This document shows, in pieces, positions 35,081 to 45,600 of a stretch of 64,000 nt of DNA. Location: the NCBI GenBank assembly GCA_963169105.1, contig OY720643.1, positions 99,148,848 to 99,212,847 on the forward strand. The letters are read 5' to 3'. Under the pieces are notes generated by a model. The model had not been told where the DNA came from. It ran no database searches and saw only the letters and a program-made list of their open reading frames with translations. The stretch comes from Ceriagrion tenellum. Taxonomy: Eukaryota; Arthropoda; Insecta; Odonata; Coenagrionidae. The first letter of the stretch is position 1. Each line of letters begins with the position of its first letter. A program made the position numbers and the translations under genes.

Positions 35081-35344
35081 ATGTTCTTTCAAGTAACATC
35101 TAATTTATTGATAAAAGAACGAGAATATCTGACATCTGAATATTTTATTTCATTAACATTGAGGATGATTTGCTCTACTTTTCCCGAATTATTGTGCCCT
35201 GAGTCACAAAGATATAAGTTGACGATAAAGGAACTACAAAAGTTCACTCGCATTTTATTTGAAAACATTAAATCGAGCCTTTATCATTTACTTTTGAATA
35301 ACTTGGAAAACGAGGAAGAAAGTGATAATTTTTTAAATTATTGA
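35081..35344 (+). CDS. Unrecognised 87-codon ORF, possibly an exon remnant
   Basis: The translation looks more protein-like than other chance frames here. It has alternating hydrophobic and charged residues (FPELLCPESQRYKLTIKEL, then a predicted helix with FTRILFENIKSSLYHLLLNN) and an acidic tail, NEEESDNF. The codon usage is AT-rich like the background. No family is recognised, there is no clear Kozak context, and no neighbour supports it. It may be chance. Confidence 0.2.
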   Translation: MFFQVTSNLLIKEREYLTSEYFISLTLRMICSTFPELLCPESQRYKLTIKELQKFTRILFENIKSSLYHLLLNNLENEEESDNFLNY

Positions 35345-38177
35345 ATACCTAATTCGCCAAATGCTTATTCAATGAAGAAGAATGCATTTGTAGCTAAAAA
35401 TGGCATGTTTTCCCATTACTCATACGATAAATGGGTGCAAATAAGAGTCAAACCTAACGCTTCTCAGAAATTGGGCGGCCGTGAGTTAATACATTCGGAA
35501 ACTTGGAAGGTGTTATAGAAATTTAGCTTGAAGAAGAATCAACTATATAGTGGACGAGGCAATGACAGCCAATTTTATACCTGGATGCCCCTTTATTAGA
35601 GGGTGGAAAATAATCATGCCTCTTACAATAAAATCTCCGCTCTTCATAACTTCCAAAGTGCCTGGGCATATCATTGGCGCCCTCACATTTCTCTCTGGTA
35701 TAGGTCTTTTTTTTCATCCTGCCGTCAGCTTCTTTATTTGCATTACATATGGAGGATTTCATCCCTTGGGGAGTAGTATGGGTGAAGGGGGAGATACGTT
35801 TAGAGGGTTGGAAAATGGATCTCGGAAAATGGGGGTCGACGATTGAAATGATAAATGTGGTGGGATTCATCCGATTGGTCTGTGCTCCTTTCGGAATGGA
35901 AGGGAAAGATATTGGAGAAGAGACGCGAAGCGGATTCTTATCTTGACTTCGCTTTACGATCAGACACGACAAAGGAAATAGCCGTCCAGTGCCAGATAAA
36001 TGCTGGGTCGTCTCACGCACACCCATTCAATGGGACCCCCGGAATATGTGCATACACTAATCACGAGCCCTCCACTCGAAAATGGAGTTTTCCGACGCGA
36101 CACTGGACGCATGCAAAAAGAAATTTCGTGTTGAAGGTAGTTTGAGTGATTTTCTACTCTAGTCACGGTAGATACCAACATCCATTTTTATTTTTAAAAT
36201 TTAAGTGGTTGTTTTCATTGGTCAATCAATTTTAAGATTAGTTTACTGCAGCCGACCCTTCTACTCGATCTAATACTAGTTTCCATACTCCCTGGTAGGT
36301 TTTTCATGAACTATCATCTTTATTTGGTAAATATATTTGTCCCTTGACCTTCTTCTTGTGATAATTATCCCTTTGTTTTTCTTTTCATTATTTTCCCACA
36401 CTACTAGTGGTGTCTCAACGGTGCGTCCATTCATTTTGCTTTTGCTTGTTATACGTCATGTTGTGTATTTCTCTCCCGCATATCCTATTTTCATTTCTTA
36501 TTGTATCTCATTTCGATTTTTATATCACATAGGCTATTGAAAGATGCATTAAGTAAATATTTACAGAGGGCGTGTTCCAATAGCTCTTTTTGAATTATTT
36601 TGGTTAATAATAGTCGATTTTTTAAAGTCCTGTGGCCTTAGGGTTTGAGATGGATATGAGGCTGAGTAAAATATAATATAGGGATAAACAGTTTTTTTAA
36701 TGGATACTAACTGATGTACACCGTTACTCTCCATTTGTGATATTTTACAAAATATCTATTTGTTGCTGAAATTAACTGTGGTTAGATTGGATTTGTATTC
36801 ATGTTCTCGCGAGTTTACAGCTGCCGTATATAAATAATTTCACTTGTAAATTCCATAGTTTAAATTTACTTGTGCCAGTTTGCAATTCAGCCTGTCTTTT
36901 TATTCTATAGGCCATTATACGTAAATTGAACGATAATTTGTACCCTACCTTCTCTCCTATACCCACGTCCGTCATCTGCTTAGACCTCCAAACTATCCTT
37001 CTACAGTCTACTTCACCACCCATCATCCTCCATATCGCTTTATTCCACCCCCTTCAAACTGTCTTTTTTATATAAGGGATTGAAGAAGCCCAAAAACGCA
37101 TGACATTTACGCTTACAATGATACGTTTAGGTGTTAAAACTCATTTTGTGTGTGCTATTTAATTTTTAGTATTTTGAAAATAACCTCAATTAATGCATTT
37201 GATTTTAAATAGCTCCATAAAGGGAACAAACGGATTCCACAACTGGCCGATTTTGAGTGCGAAGGTATTTTCTCTAGCTTATAAAAGAAGGGATAGGATG
37301 AAGAAGGGTAGATAGTACATTGAGGCGAAAAAGTATAACCTAGCGGGAGATAGGCTCCTGAAAATGTAGAAAAATGGAAGGAGATTCTCTGACACCAACA
37401 AAACCTATCTAAACCTGTAGAATATTTAAAAAATAATGAAAAAAGGCTCAGTGGGATAGGACTTGAGACTTATTACATTTATTTTTCTACTGAGTTGCTT
37501 TCAGTGAACACACTTTCCGATATCATACTTCTCTATTTTATGCAGTTTTAGATTTTCAAAATTCAGAATATGAAGGGAATGTATTGGAGTTCATTTAAAA
37601 ACATCTATGCAATATAAAACGTAAAGTACAAAATTTAAGATATTGCAATCCATTTGGCGTAAATATTACGGTTTCAGTCTTTAAGTCTGATGACAATAAG
37701 AGTAATCATCGACATTCTCAGAAGGTTAATACAATTTTCATATTTGAAAAAAATTGATGCCACAAGAATACGAGAGGGAGATAAAAACTTTAAAATTGTC
37801 AATTTAAACCGACAATGCTCATATATTTTTTCCCGGGTTATTTAGAAGTGCACTTATCTGACGTTAACACTTATCTGATTTTATGCCGGTAAATTTATAA
37901 AAACACAGAATATGATGAATAAATTCACCACCTGATTTATTTACAGCAAGCTGCAGGTTTCCAAACCTGAATGATGATTCCGATAATTTATACTTCAAAA
38001 CTGCTTCATTATACTTGCACTTAAGTTGCCCATGAGTTTCTTATAGTTTAAACAAAAAATGAAACTTAATAATCCAATATTCTCATATAAAAATGTCGGG
38101 AGCTGCAGGTTTCTCTCATTTAACTATATCCTTACTAATAGCAACTAAATATAGCCAGCAATCCACCTCTACAAAAG
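35345..38177. other. No supported gene; overlapping ORFs at 35520-36180
   Basis: The 35520-36180 patch is GC-denser, with frames open on both strands (longest 167 codons, 35523-36026, -). No motif favours either strand. The rest is AT-rich and stop-dense. Confidence 0.45.
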
Positions 38178-38221
38178 CATGAAATTTGTAACACTATTTT
38201 CATAGTGTTAATAATTTCATG
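38178..38221 (+). repeat. Short hairpin, 20-bp arms, 4-base loop
   Basis: The left arm 38178-38197 (CATGAAATTTGTAACACTAT) pairs with 38202-38221 with two adjacent mismatches. The loop is TTTC. It is AT-rich, and its origin is unknown. Confidence 0.75.
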
Positions 38222-39949
38222 TATTTTTCATGTGTTTCAATGTCGAATTGATAACTATCGAACTCAAAATTTGTATTATCAATTGTATTTTTTGTAAAAG
38301 AAAGCTTCTACATCTGTACTCTAACCACATTTGGGAGTAGGTTCAATACCCTGTCAATATAGCATAGGAATGCATTTCATATCAAAGATATTAGTACTCT
38401 AAAATTGTATGAACTTGTGTTTTTGCGCCATTAATACTATTTATTCGGTGCATACTTTGGGAAGCAAAAGTCATTAAATAGCGAATCAGTATTGAATTCA
38501 ATTTTTCGGGGTTCTTGAGTCCTTGGAAAGTGGGAGTATTAATCTATACCTTTATTCTGTACACTTCCTTTAAAATTTCCCTGGTGGCATGATTTCGTGT
38601 ATCCCGACGCCAAACTCTAAGAACGCTTCAAGAAAATTGCTGCGCGAAATGATATTCTCGTGATGGAGATGAAACTTAATAACACTCAAAATAGGTAATG
38701 CCTCGAACGGGCTTTGTGATCTCATTACGTTTTGATCAAAACTCGAGGAAGATTGCTTAGTACAATGGAAGGAAAAATTGCTTTTGACTCTAACGCTCTT
38801 ATGCTAATTACATCTGTATTAGTTTTCCTTGGCACCTTTTGATAAAGCGAAGATGTATACTTCCAGGCAAAAATCCCCATAACTGACCCTATCAGAGATA
38901 ATTACCATTAAAACGCTGTAAAATACATGAATTTCTCAACTAATTTAGGCGGTGTAATAAACAAACATGGCGCTTTGATAAATCCCGAAAAAGATATATA
39001 TGTAGTTAAAGAAAATTAGATAGTGTTTAAAGGTTACTATTTTGAAGAGGAAATTGTCACATAAACTTTTCATAAACCATCTCATTTGAGGATTGAGCAG
39101 AGCAGCTCATATTTCCAAGTGCTTAGGGATTTTACACATTCAATTTAAAAAAGAATGCAACTCATGTAACTTTATTGCCTTAATCTCTAAAATAATATTC
39201 ATGAACGAATTAAGTATCAACGCGGAAAAACGTACGTGTTTTTCCATGCGATATTTTTTTCTGTTTAAAAAAAAATTAATCGGTGAAACTGAGTGCGGAT
39301 ATCTTATCGATATTCATAGGATTTTCAGCGATAAATTACACTACACTCATAAATATTTGCTATCGTTGTCTCTTCGTTCTTTGCTAACAATATTATCTGT
39401 TGACCATATGCTTTGGTTTTGGTCTGAAAAAAATTGGAATAAAAATGCTAATTGAAAGCAAAACTTTACAGAGAAATTTGTTTTACCATCGAAATCCATT
39501 AAACAAGATTAATTTTTAAAAACTCTGAGTTCAAAGATATTTTTCAGTTAATAGAAAAATACTATAATTTTAATGATGGAAAACAATGAGATATCCAGAG
39601 ATAATTTAATGCGATTGTTGGGATCAAAAGGCTCCAACTAATAGATTAAAAAGCCTATCCTACCACAAATTTAAAAGATTAATCTAATGGAGGTATTTGG
39701 CATGTTGGAACTCGATTATATGCTGAAAATATTTTTCAGAGAAAGTCCTGGATTAAATATAGTTAATCTATCTCGATAAATATAAATACATCAATTTTGA
39801 GCTTCAGGTTACAATATGTTGTCAAAATAATAGTGAAAGTAACAGCTTTTTAAGTCAATTGACATACATGAATCATTAATATTTTTATGACTGCTACTTG
39901 ATGTAAGGGCATGTCTTACGGCCCTGCTGATGAATAAATTGGATAATAC
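38222..39949. other. No gene seen
   Basis: AT-rich, with a 120-codon ORF at 39093-39455 (+) lacking motifs. Confidence 0.5.
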
Positions 39950-40092
39950 GTTACTAATTTTTATTCGCTTATTCATCAAAGTAGGAAAATGCGAATTATT
40001 ATAAGTGAATCTACCTTTATGAAAAATTAACCATCAAAGAAACAATTGAACTTGATTAAACTCCGCGTAAAAAATTGGCCTTCAATAAAAAT
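39950..40092 (+). repeat. Dispersed 143-bp direct repeat, copy 1
   Basis: From GTTACTAATTTTTATTCGC to CTTCAATAAAAAT, this matches 41755-41897 with only a few substitutions (for example GTGAATC/GTTAATC, TTTATGAAAAAT/TTCATAAAAAAA). No coding potential, tail or inverted ends are seen. Confidence 0.9.
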
Positions 40093-41754
40093 TTCTTGAA
40101 CCAATTATACTCCACCGCTTCATCAGTTATGGCAAACCTAATTCCCCGACCTCCCAGGAATTTAAAATGAGGTTTCATCCTCTCTGCTTACACTGTCCAT
40201 TGACTCCCGACCGTTGCAGGGAAAAAAAGAAAATTTAAATTTAAAGGAAAAAATGTAAGGCTGAGTACAGTGCGGCGCGGGGAAAGATCAATTTTCTGGA
40301 GCCTTAATGTATAACATAACTTAAACAGCTTCAGAATAAAGAGTTTTCTCAAGAAAAAACCTTGATACTTAAAAAAGCCGAGGAAAAAATTAATCTCCGG
40401 AAACTCCCATAAAGGGTAGTCGTTAAGGAAGAGGACAAAAGTACAAGGCCAAGAGATAAGACGATCATTAATTAAGGAGAGTTAATGACGCATGGAAAAA
40501 GAAAAATACTTAGACCGAACGCCAACAGTGAGTTTAAGGAGAATGTGCGAGACAAAAATTAAAGCGAGCTATCGAAAACTTTAGAATATAGTGTTCCATT
40601 TAATTTTCCTTTCTTCATTGTCTATACAGTTTCATTTTACTATTTGATTGAAAAGTAACATTATGTTTACATAAGGATTTGTGAAAGGGTTACTGCGCCT
40701 GTGAGATGACGAATGGAATAATCCATCTTCTTTAATATCACGGTTGACATTAAAAAGTTACCATGTTTCCTTTTGTTACCATGCATCTAGTGTATATAAA
40801 AATATTTAGTAACGGATGGCAGGTAATTACATTCAAACCGCTAGAAAAATTACATCTATTTTATCAACCAATATGATTTATGTAAAGACCCTTTTGCACG
40901 AGACTTATTTCAGTAGAAAATATCTATCCAACTTCAGCCTTCTCTAAAATCGTATCATGCAAAATCTTATTCAATGAATGCGGGAAATTCGATTTGGAGA
41001 CGTAGGCACGTAAGAAGTTAGTGAACTTTTTTTCCTTGTGTCAAGAATCCAACCACCAATCAACAGAAGTAGATAATTTCAAGGAATGGAGCTAGAAATC
41101 AGCTAGATGTTGTGTTCTTGACGAAGCAGTGTGACATCTTATGAGGCCATTCCGGATGCGGATGTTCAATAAGAAAAGAGTTAGTTACATGTATATGAAC
41201 TCTTCAAACAAGCACAAGAGCTAAATGAGATAACATTTGGATAATTCCCTGTTGTCTGAGATTAATAAATGTATTTTACCCTATCTTTCAATTTTGGATA
41301 TGCTGTATGGAGTTTGATTTTCAGCACCAGTTTCACGCTGACGAAACAACCCTCCTAGGAAATGTTATATTTTAGCCAAGAATTCATGGCTGAGATAGGT
41401 ACTTGTTAATAGTATATTCTCGTTTCGTAGTAACATTCTCTGGAATGTAAAGGCTACTGACAGCTCAGAAATTGGCATCTTAGAAACAGTGATGGTAGTC
41501 GGTATATTGATGATTGTTTATCCGAGGTGTGAAGGAACTAAAGGATCCTTGCGCTAGTCAGTCAGTCTTACTGATTGACACCAAAGAGACTGCAGTTTAA
41601 AGTTCCACCTACCGAATGGTGTGCTACATTTTAATCGCATCTCTCTAGGCAATGACCCAAGTATCGGGATTTTACTAAACAAATGACCACCATCATTGCC
41701 TAGTTTGTGCGTTTTGTATTCTTCAGTCAGTATGCAGTCTACAATATTCCATTG
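40093..41754. other. No gene seen
   Basis: Sequence between the two 143-bp copies. It is AT-rich; the 76-codon minus ORF at 41554-41784 runs into copy 2 and has no motif. Confidence 0.5.
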
Positions 41755-41897
41755 GTTACTAATTTTTATTCGCTTATTCATCAAAGTAGGAAAATGCGAA
41801 TTATTATAAGTTAATCTACCTTCATAAAAAAATAACCATCAAAGAAACAATTGAACTTGATTAAACTCCGCGTAAAAAATTGGCCTTCAATAAAAAT
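41755..41897 (+). repeat. Dispersed 143-bp direct repeat, copy 2
   Basis: Same orientation and length as copy 1, with high identity. Either a local duplication or two insertions of one short repeat family. Confidence 0.9.
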
Positions 41898-44369
41898 GTC
41901 TTCTTAAAAAACCTTACGTCCCAATTTCAAGGGGTTTTTCGATGTCCCGCCGGTTGGAATAGCCTCCCTTGGCTGAGATGGACGTGATTCACTATATCGC
42001 AAATAGGCCCTCTGTCCACAGCGTGCAGAAATATGTCGCTTGATAATGTAATTATATGATTTTTATTCAGCCTGCAATAAACAATTAAATGCACGTAGAG
42101 CGGATTCTGATTATCGAGCTTATTGCTCTTCGACAAATGTTCATATCTCCCATAACTACCATTGCCTATTTAACCGATTGAGGTGCGATCAATCTATCTC
42201 CTGATTAGAACAGGATAAAGTTTCGGCCCTTCCTGGTCAAATTTTTCATCGTTAACTCGTAATCGCCGATCGAGTGAAATTGATCGCATTTTACAACTCC
42301 CAGAAGGATAATTATTTAGTAATTAAAATACATCGAGGAACTAGAGTTTTTAAAAGCGTTATGGAGTGAGAGAACAAAGTCACATTTTTCAGTCTAAAAT
42401 ATGTTAAAATTGGCTAAGAAATTTTAGAAACATTTTTTTGCATATTTTAAATGATTGTGGAGTAAAATAATCTTGTCCAAAACACAGGTGAATAGAAACT
42501 ATTTTCGCTCATTGAATTAAAACTTATAGAGTGTGCCATGGGAAGCTAGTGTGAAGGAAAGCAATATAGAGCTCCCAAATCTTAACATTCATAGAGATAT
42601 TAAACAGAATATGATGTTTCCCTTATGTGCCAATGTCTAGTTTAAAACAAGGCTTTTCCGTGATTTTATACTAATATGCAAATTAAGCGTGACATATTAA
42701 GGTGATTTATGAATTAATAGAAGAAACTGTCTGAAGCATGCATCTTTAATGTAAAATCACTATAAATAAACGAAATTGGTCAATAAAGTGACAATGAACA
42801 TGTAATAACGAAAGAAATGGTTTATTTATTGCCAGTATTATTAGCACTGCAATTTTATTTTCATAAAGTTTTCATGTTGATGTTACTACCCTCCAACGAA
42901 ATGTGTTGTGAAAACTTACCTACTTATCTAATGAAAACGTACCATTCGATTAAGTTCGAACCATTTCAAAATCATCGAAGTTTCCATAATGGGCCTTTCG
43001 TCTCATAAATACATTTTTGAGATATTAAGAGCAGGTTGCTATAAATGGCCTCCCGTCTATGTAGAGGGCAGCGTTATCCATGAATATCTTGTTAAGTTTT
43101 CGCTCAAGGAATCCATGCCTAAGTAAAACATTAAGGACTGGGTAGAAGTATCATGGACTGACCTTCAATGCAGTTCAGCATACAGCCATTGGTATCACGG
43201 CTTTAACGTACCGTCAATAAATTTCATTATCCAGCTACCCGGAATTTTTTTTCTATTATCAGGCGTGATTACGGTGACCATATTGATGACTCTTGACTGA
43301 ATAAGTTCGTGAGGACGAGGTTTATATGGACTATATATATTAAGGGATAAAAATTTGCATAGAAAAAGGCTATAGAGTTGAAGCGCATCTTTCACTAACA
43401 AAGGCTCCAAAAATACCAAATTAAGGTAGGCTATAATTGTCATTCTCATTGCTCAGGATATACCTAGAGAAATGTTCTTGTCATTCATGAGCATGTTTGC
43501 TTGATATATCTGCGTAAACATGACCCGGCGTTTTCCATTTATTGTAATTTTAACTGTGGAAAGGAGGAATTTATTTAAAGACAATCACGTTTGCGAGGGT
43601 AATGCCACTACAAGTACTCTAGTACCACGTACACTAATTTTAATAGATCTATGTGGTTTTGGTGATTACTGAAATCCCGTGCAATCACACTCAAGATAAA
43701 TTAGTCCCGTAATGACGTTATGTGAATGTAAAACACGAATATAAGATTCACACATTATAAATGCTGAAAATGTGGTTTTTTTTCAGTGAACGAGCAGCTT
43801 AGATGATTCTGATACATAGAATTAGTTCTCTATACGATTCAGGCTAATTTATAATTTGTGTGATAAAATACAATTTTTACTTTAAATAAAGTAATAGTAG
43901 AAATTGTTGAAGATGTAGAGAAGTAACAGCCTTGCTAAACCTTACCTGCTAAAATCGTAGCGCCGACGCAAAAGTCGCATGTTTAGATTACACAGAATCA
44001 TTTTTAGTACTCGGTGGTCAGGATGCGTTAGTGATTTGCGGACCAAATACGCTCACCGAAATATATGTCTATTCTTATGGTCAAGTGAACAGCGACAAAT
44101 GTCTCCTATTGCTGCTACTTGTTTTAAAACCTGGTTGCAGTGTAAAACGTATGCGAATTGAATATGCCACACCGCGCTAAAAATTATGGTTACTCCTTTG
44201 TGATGTTGATAAACGTGTGTAGTTTGTACATTGTGCAAATCGCAGTCATGTTGATCGACTATATCTTGGTAACGCGTATCACATGGTTTAGGGAAGATGG
44301 ATAATTACTTTGCGGACAGAAAATTGAGTTTAGCATGGGATAAAATTCACACTGACAGGTACTAAAATG
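41898..44369. other. No gene seen
   Basis: AT-rich intergenic or intronic sequence; short ORFs only. Confidence 0.5.
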
Positions 44370-44491
44370 TTCATATTATAAGAGAAACAATTGCACTTTT
44401 CTACACCTGATGATGGCTCTGTAAGCCGAAACCCGTTGTGCGCATTAAAGCAATTTGTGGAAAAGTGCAATTGTTTCTCTTATAATATGAA
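44370..44491 (+). mobile_element. Stem-loop element with a hammerhead-like motif in its loop
   Basis: The 36-base arms 44370-44405 and 44456-44491 are reverse complements with one mismatch. The 50-base loop between them holds the hammerhead-like core. Immediately downstream is GAAGAACTTCCATGATATC, a string I associate with Penelope-related repeats in insects (recollection, not verified here). No coding region. Most likely a non-autonomous Penelope-like or retrozyme-like unit. Confidence 0.65.
44404..44439 (+). ncRNA. Hammerhead-ribozyme-like motif
   Basis: The core CTGATGA (44407-44413) matches the consensus exactly. An extra U (44414) follows, then stem II GGCU/AGCC (44415-44418 with 44424-44427, 5-base loop) and GAAA (44428-44431). 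After a short CCC a GUU triplet (about 44435-44437) could be the NUH cleavage site. CAC just before the core can pair with GUG just after the triplet as a minimal 3-bp stem I. Stem III would be only about two pairs, as in dimer-dependent hammerheads. Activity is not shown. Confidence 0.6.
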
Positions 44492-45112
44492 GAACTTCCA
44501 TGATATCTCGCCTGAATCTGCTGAATCTATTAGTTAGTTCATTTTATACACAATAGCAAAGACGCTCAAATCGATGAGATCCAAGTAACCTCGCCACTCA
44601 CATGAAATATTTTTAACTGAGCCATCAATCATATTTTCCTGACACTGGAAAAAGAGAAAGATTCCTGAAGTAACCTTGGTCGTGACCTTTTCAAAATAGC
44701 AAACCTTGATTGATGACTTTGGAAAACGTGCTATCACTTTATGTCATACGATAAATGCATGTAGTGACCAAATAGGTTTTCTAAAGAAATAGTTTCGTCG
44801 GTTTTCTCGAGTGGAATCTAATTTTTTAGTATGTGTTCCTTTACTTATTACATTGAAAACCATGTGTATACCTTAACTGATAAACACCATCCCGTTAAGT
44901 TATTTCAGTAACAAATATAGTTAAAAATATTTACTATAGGATGCTATAGGGAAATTCTTATTTCAAACTAAGCCTATTTAACATTAAGCTCCATTCTACA
45001 GGTTGAAATTAAAATTTTATGATGAAGATTTCACTTTGTGTGATATTACCATTGTTGAAATGAGAACACAACCTTGTGTTTTCCACGATTTTTTTTAGAT
45101 TGAACTCAATCG
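44492..45112. other. No gene seen
   Basis: AT-rich spacer between the stem-loop element and the LINE 3' end. Confidence 0.5.
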
Positions 45113-45140
45113 GTTTCGGCTATTATGCTTTCACCAGTTG
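45107..45140 (-). ncRNA. Degenerate hammerhead-like motif next to a LINE 3' end
   Basis: The minus strand has CTGGTGA (45137-45131, one core mismatch), AAGCATAATAGCC and GAAAC (45117-45113), then CGATTGAG. Stem II is poor. The overall string looks like an eroded member of the core-stem-GAAAC group. It lies just beyond the 3' end of the minus-strand LINE. Confidence 0.3.
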
Positions 45141-45177
45141 TATAATGTACAATGTTTATCGATCAATCTTTTAGGTA

Positions 45178-45600
45178 GGATTTGTTTTATGAGGTTATGA
45201 GGTGCTTCGACGGCTACGGTCATTCGCACCTTTCTCTATTTTAGATTTTTCTAAAAAATACTTTTATTGAAAAATACATTTTAGCAAATCTTTATACGAT
45301 GTTAGTACATATTGAAAAGGAACATCATAATTTATTGAAAAGCTTGGAGATGTGTAGGAAGGTTATAACGGTGTCTATGTGCTCAGGGTTGTCGTCTAAA
45401 ATCTGTTTGATGTCTTCTGGGATGTTTAGCATTCCTCGTACTGCTCTGTATTTATCACATCCCGTCAAGATGTGCTGTACACTGAGGGATGTGTCGCAAG
45501 CCTCACAGCGGGGTGGGATATCAATCTTCTATGCGTATTTATCGATCAATGATCTAATTCATGAGTGGAAAACACAAAGTTGCATCCTCAAGCATATAAT
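45178..45600 (-). mobile_element. LINE 3' end (Jockey/R1/I-type), strongly truncated
   Basis: It contains the last about 65 codons of ORF2 with its stop, a conserved-type 3' UTR (GCGAATGACCGTAGCCGTCG, then CACCTCATAACCTC), and an A-rich end near 45180. Only the 3' terminus is present, the usual outcome of incomplete target-primed reverse transcription. Confidence 0.82.
45325..45522 (-). pseudogene. LINE ORF2 C-terminal zinc-knuckle-like domain
   Basis: Minus strand, 65 residues plus stop (TGA at 45327-45325). The cysteine-histidine motif reads PPRCEACDTSLSVQHIL then TGCDKYR (C-x2-C-x8-H-x4-C), followed by LNIPEDIKQIL, NPEHIDTVITFL and LFNKL. This matches the C-terminus of Jockey/R1/I-type ORF2 proteins (C..C..TVEHIL..C..Y...R), thought to help bind RNA or target DNA. 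Upstream the frame meets a stop (KYA*KIDI), so the fragment is non-functional. Confidence 0.85.

Noticed and set aside
35523..36181. ORFs on both strands (167, 98, 96 and 73 codons)
   Set aside because: Mutually overlapping with no motif or codon preference favouring one. Treated as compositional.
39093..39455. 120-codon ORF
   Set aside because: AT-biased composition, Leu/Lys/Ser-rich, no motif; expected by chance in 64 kb.
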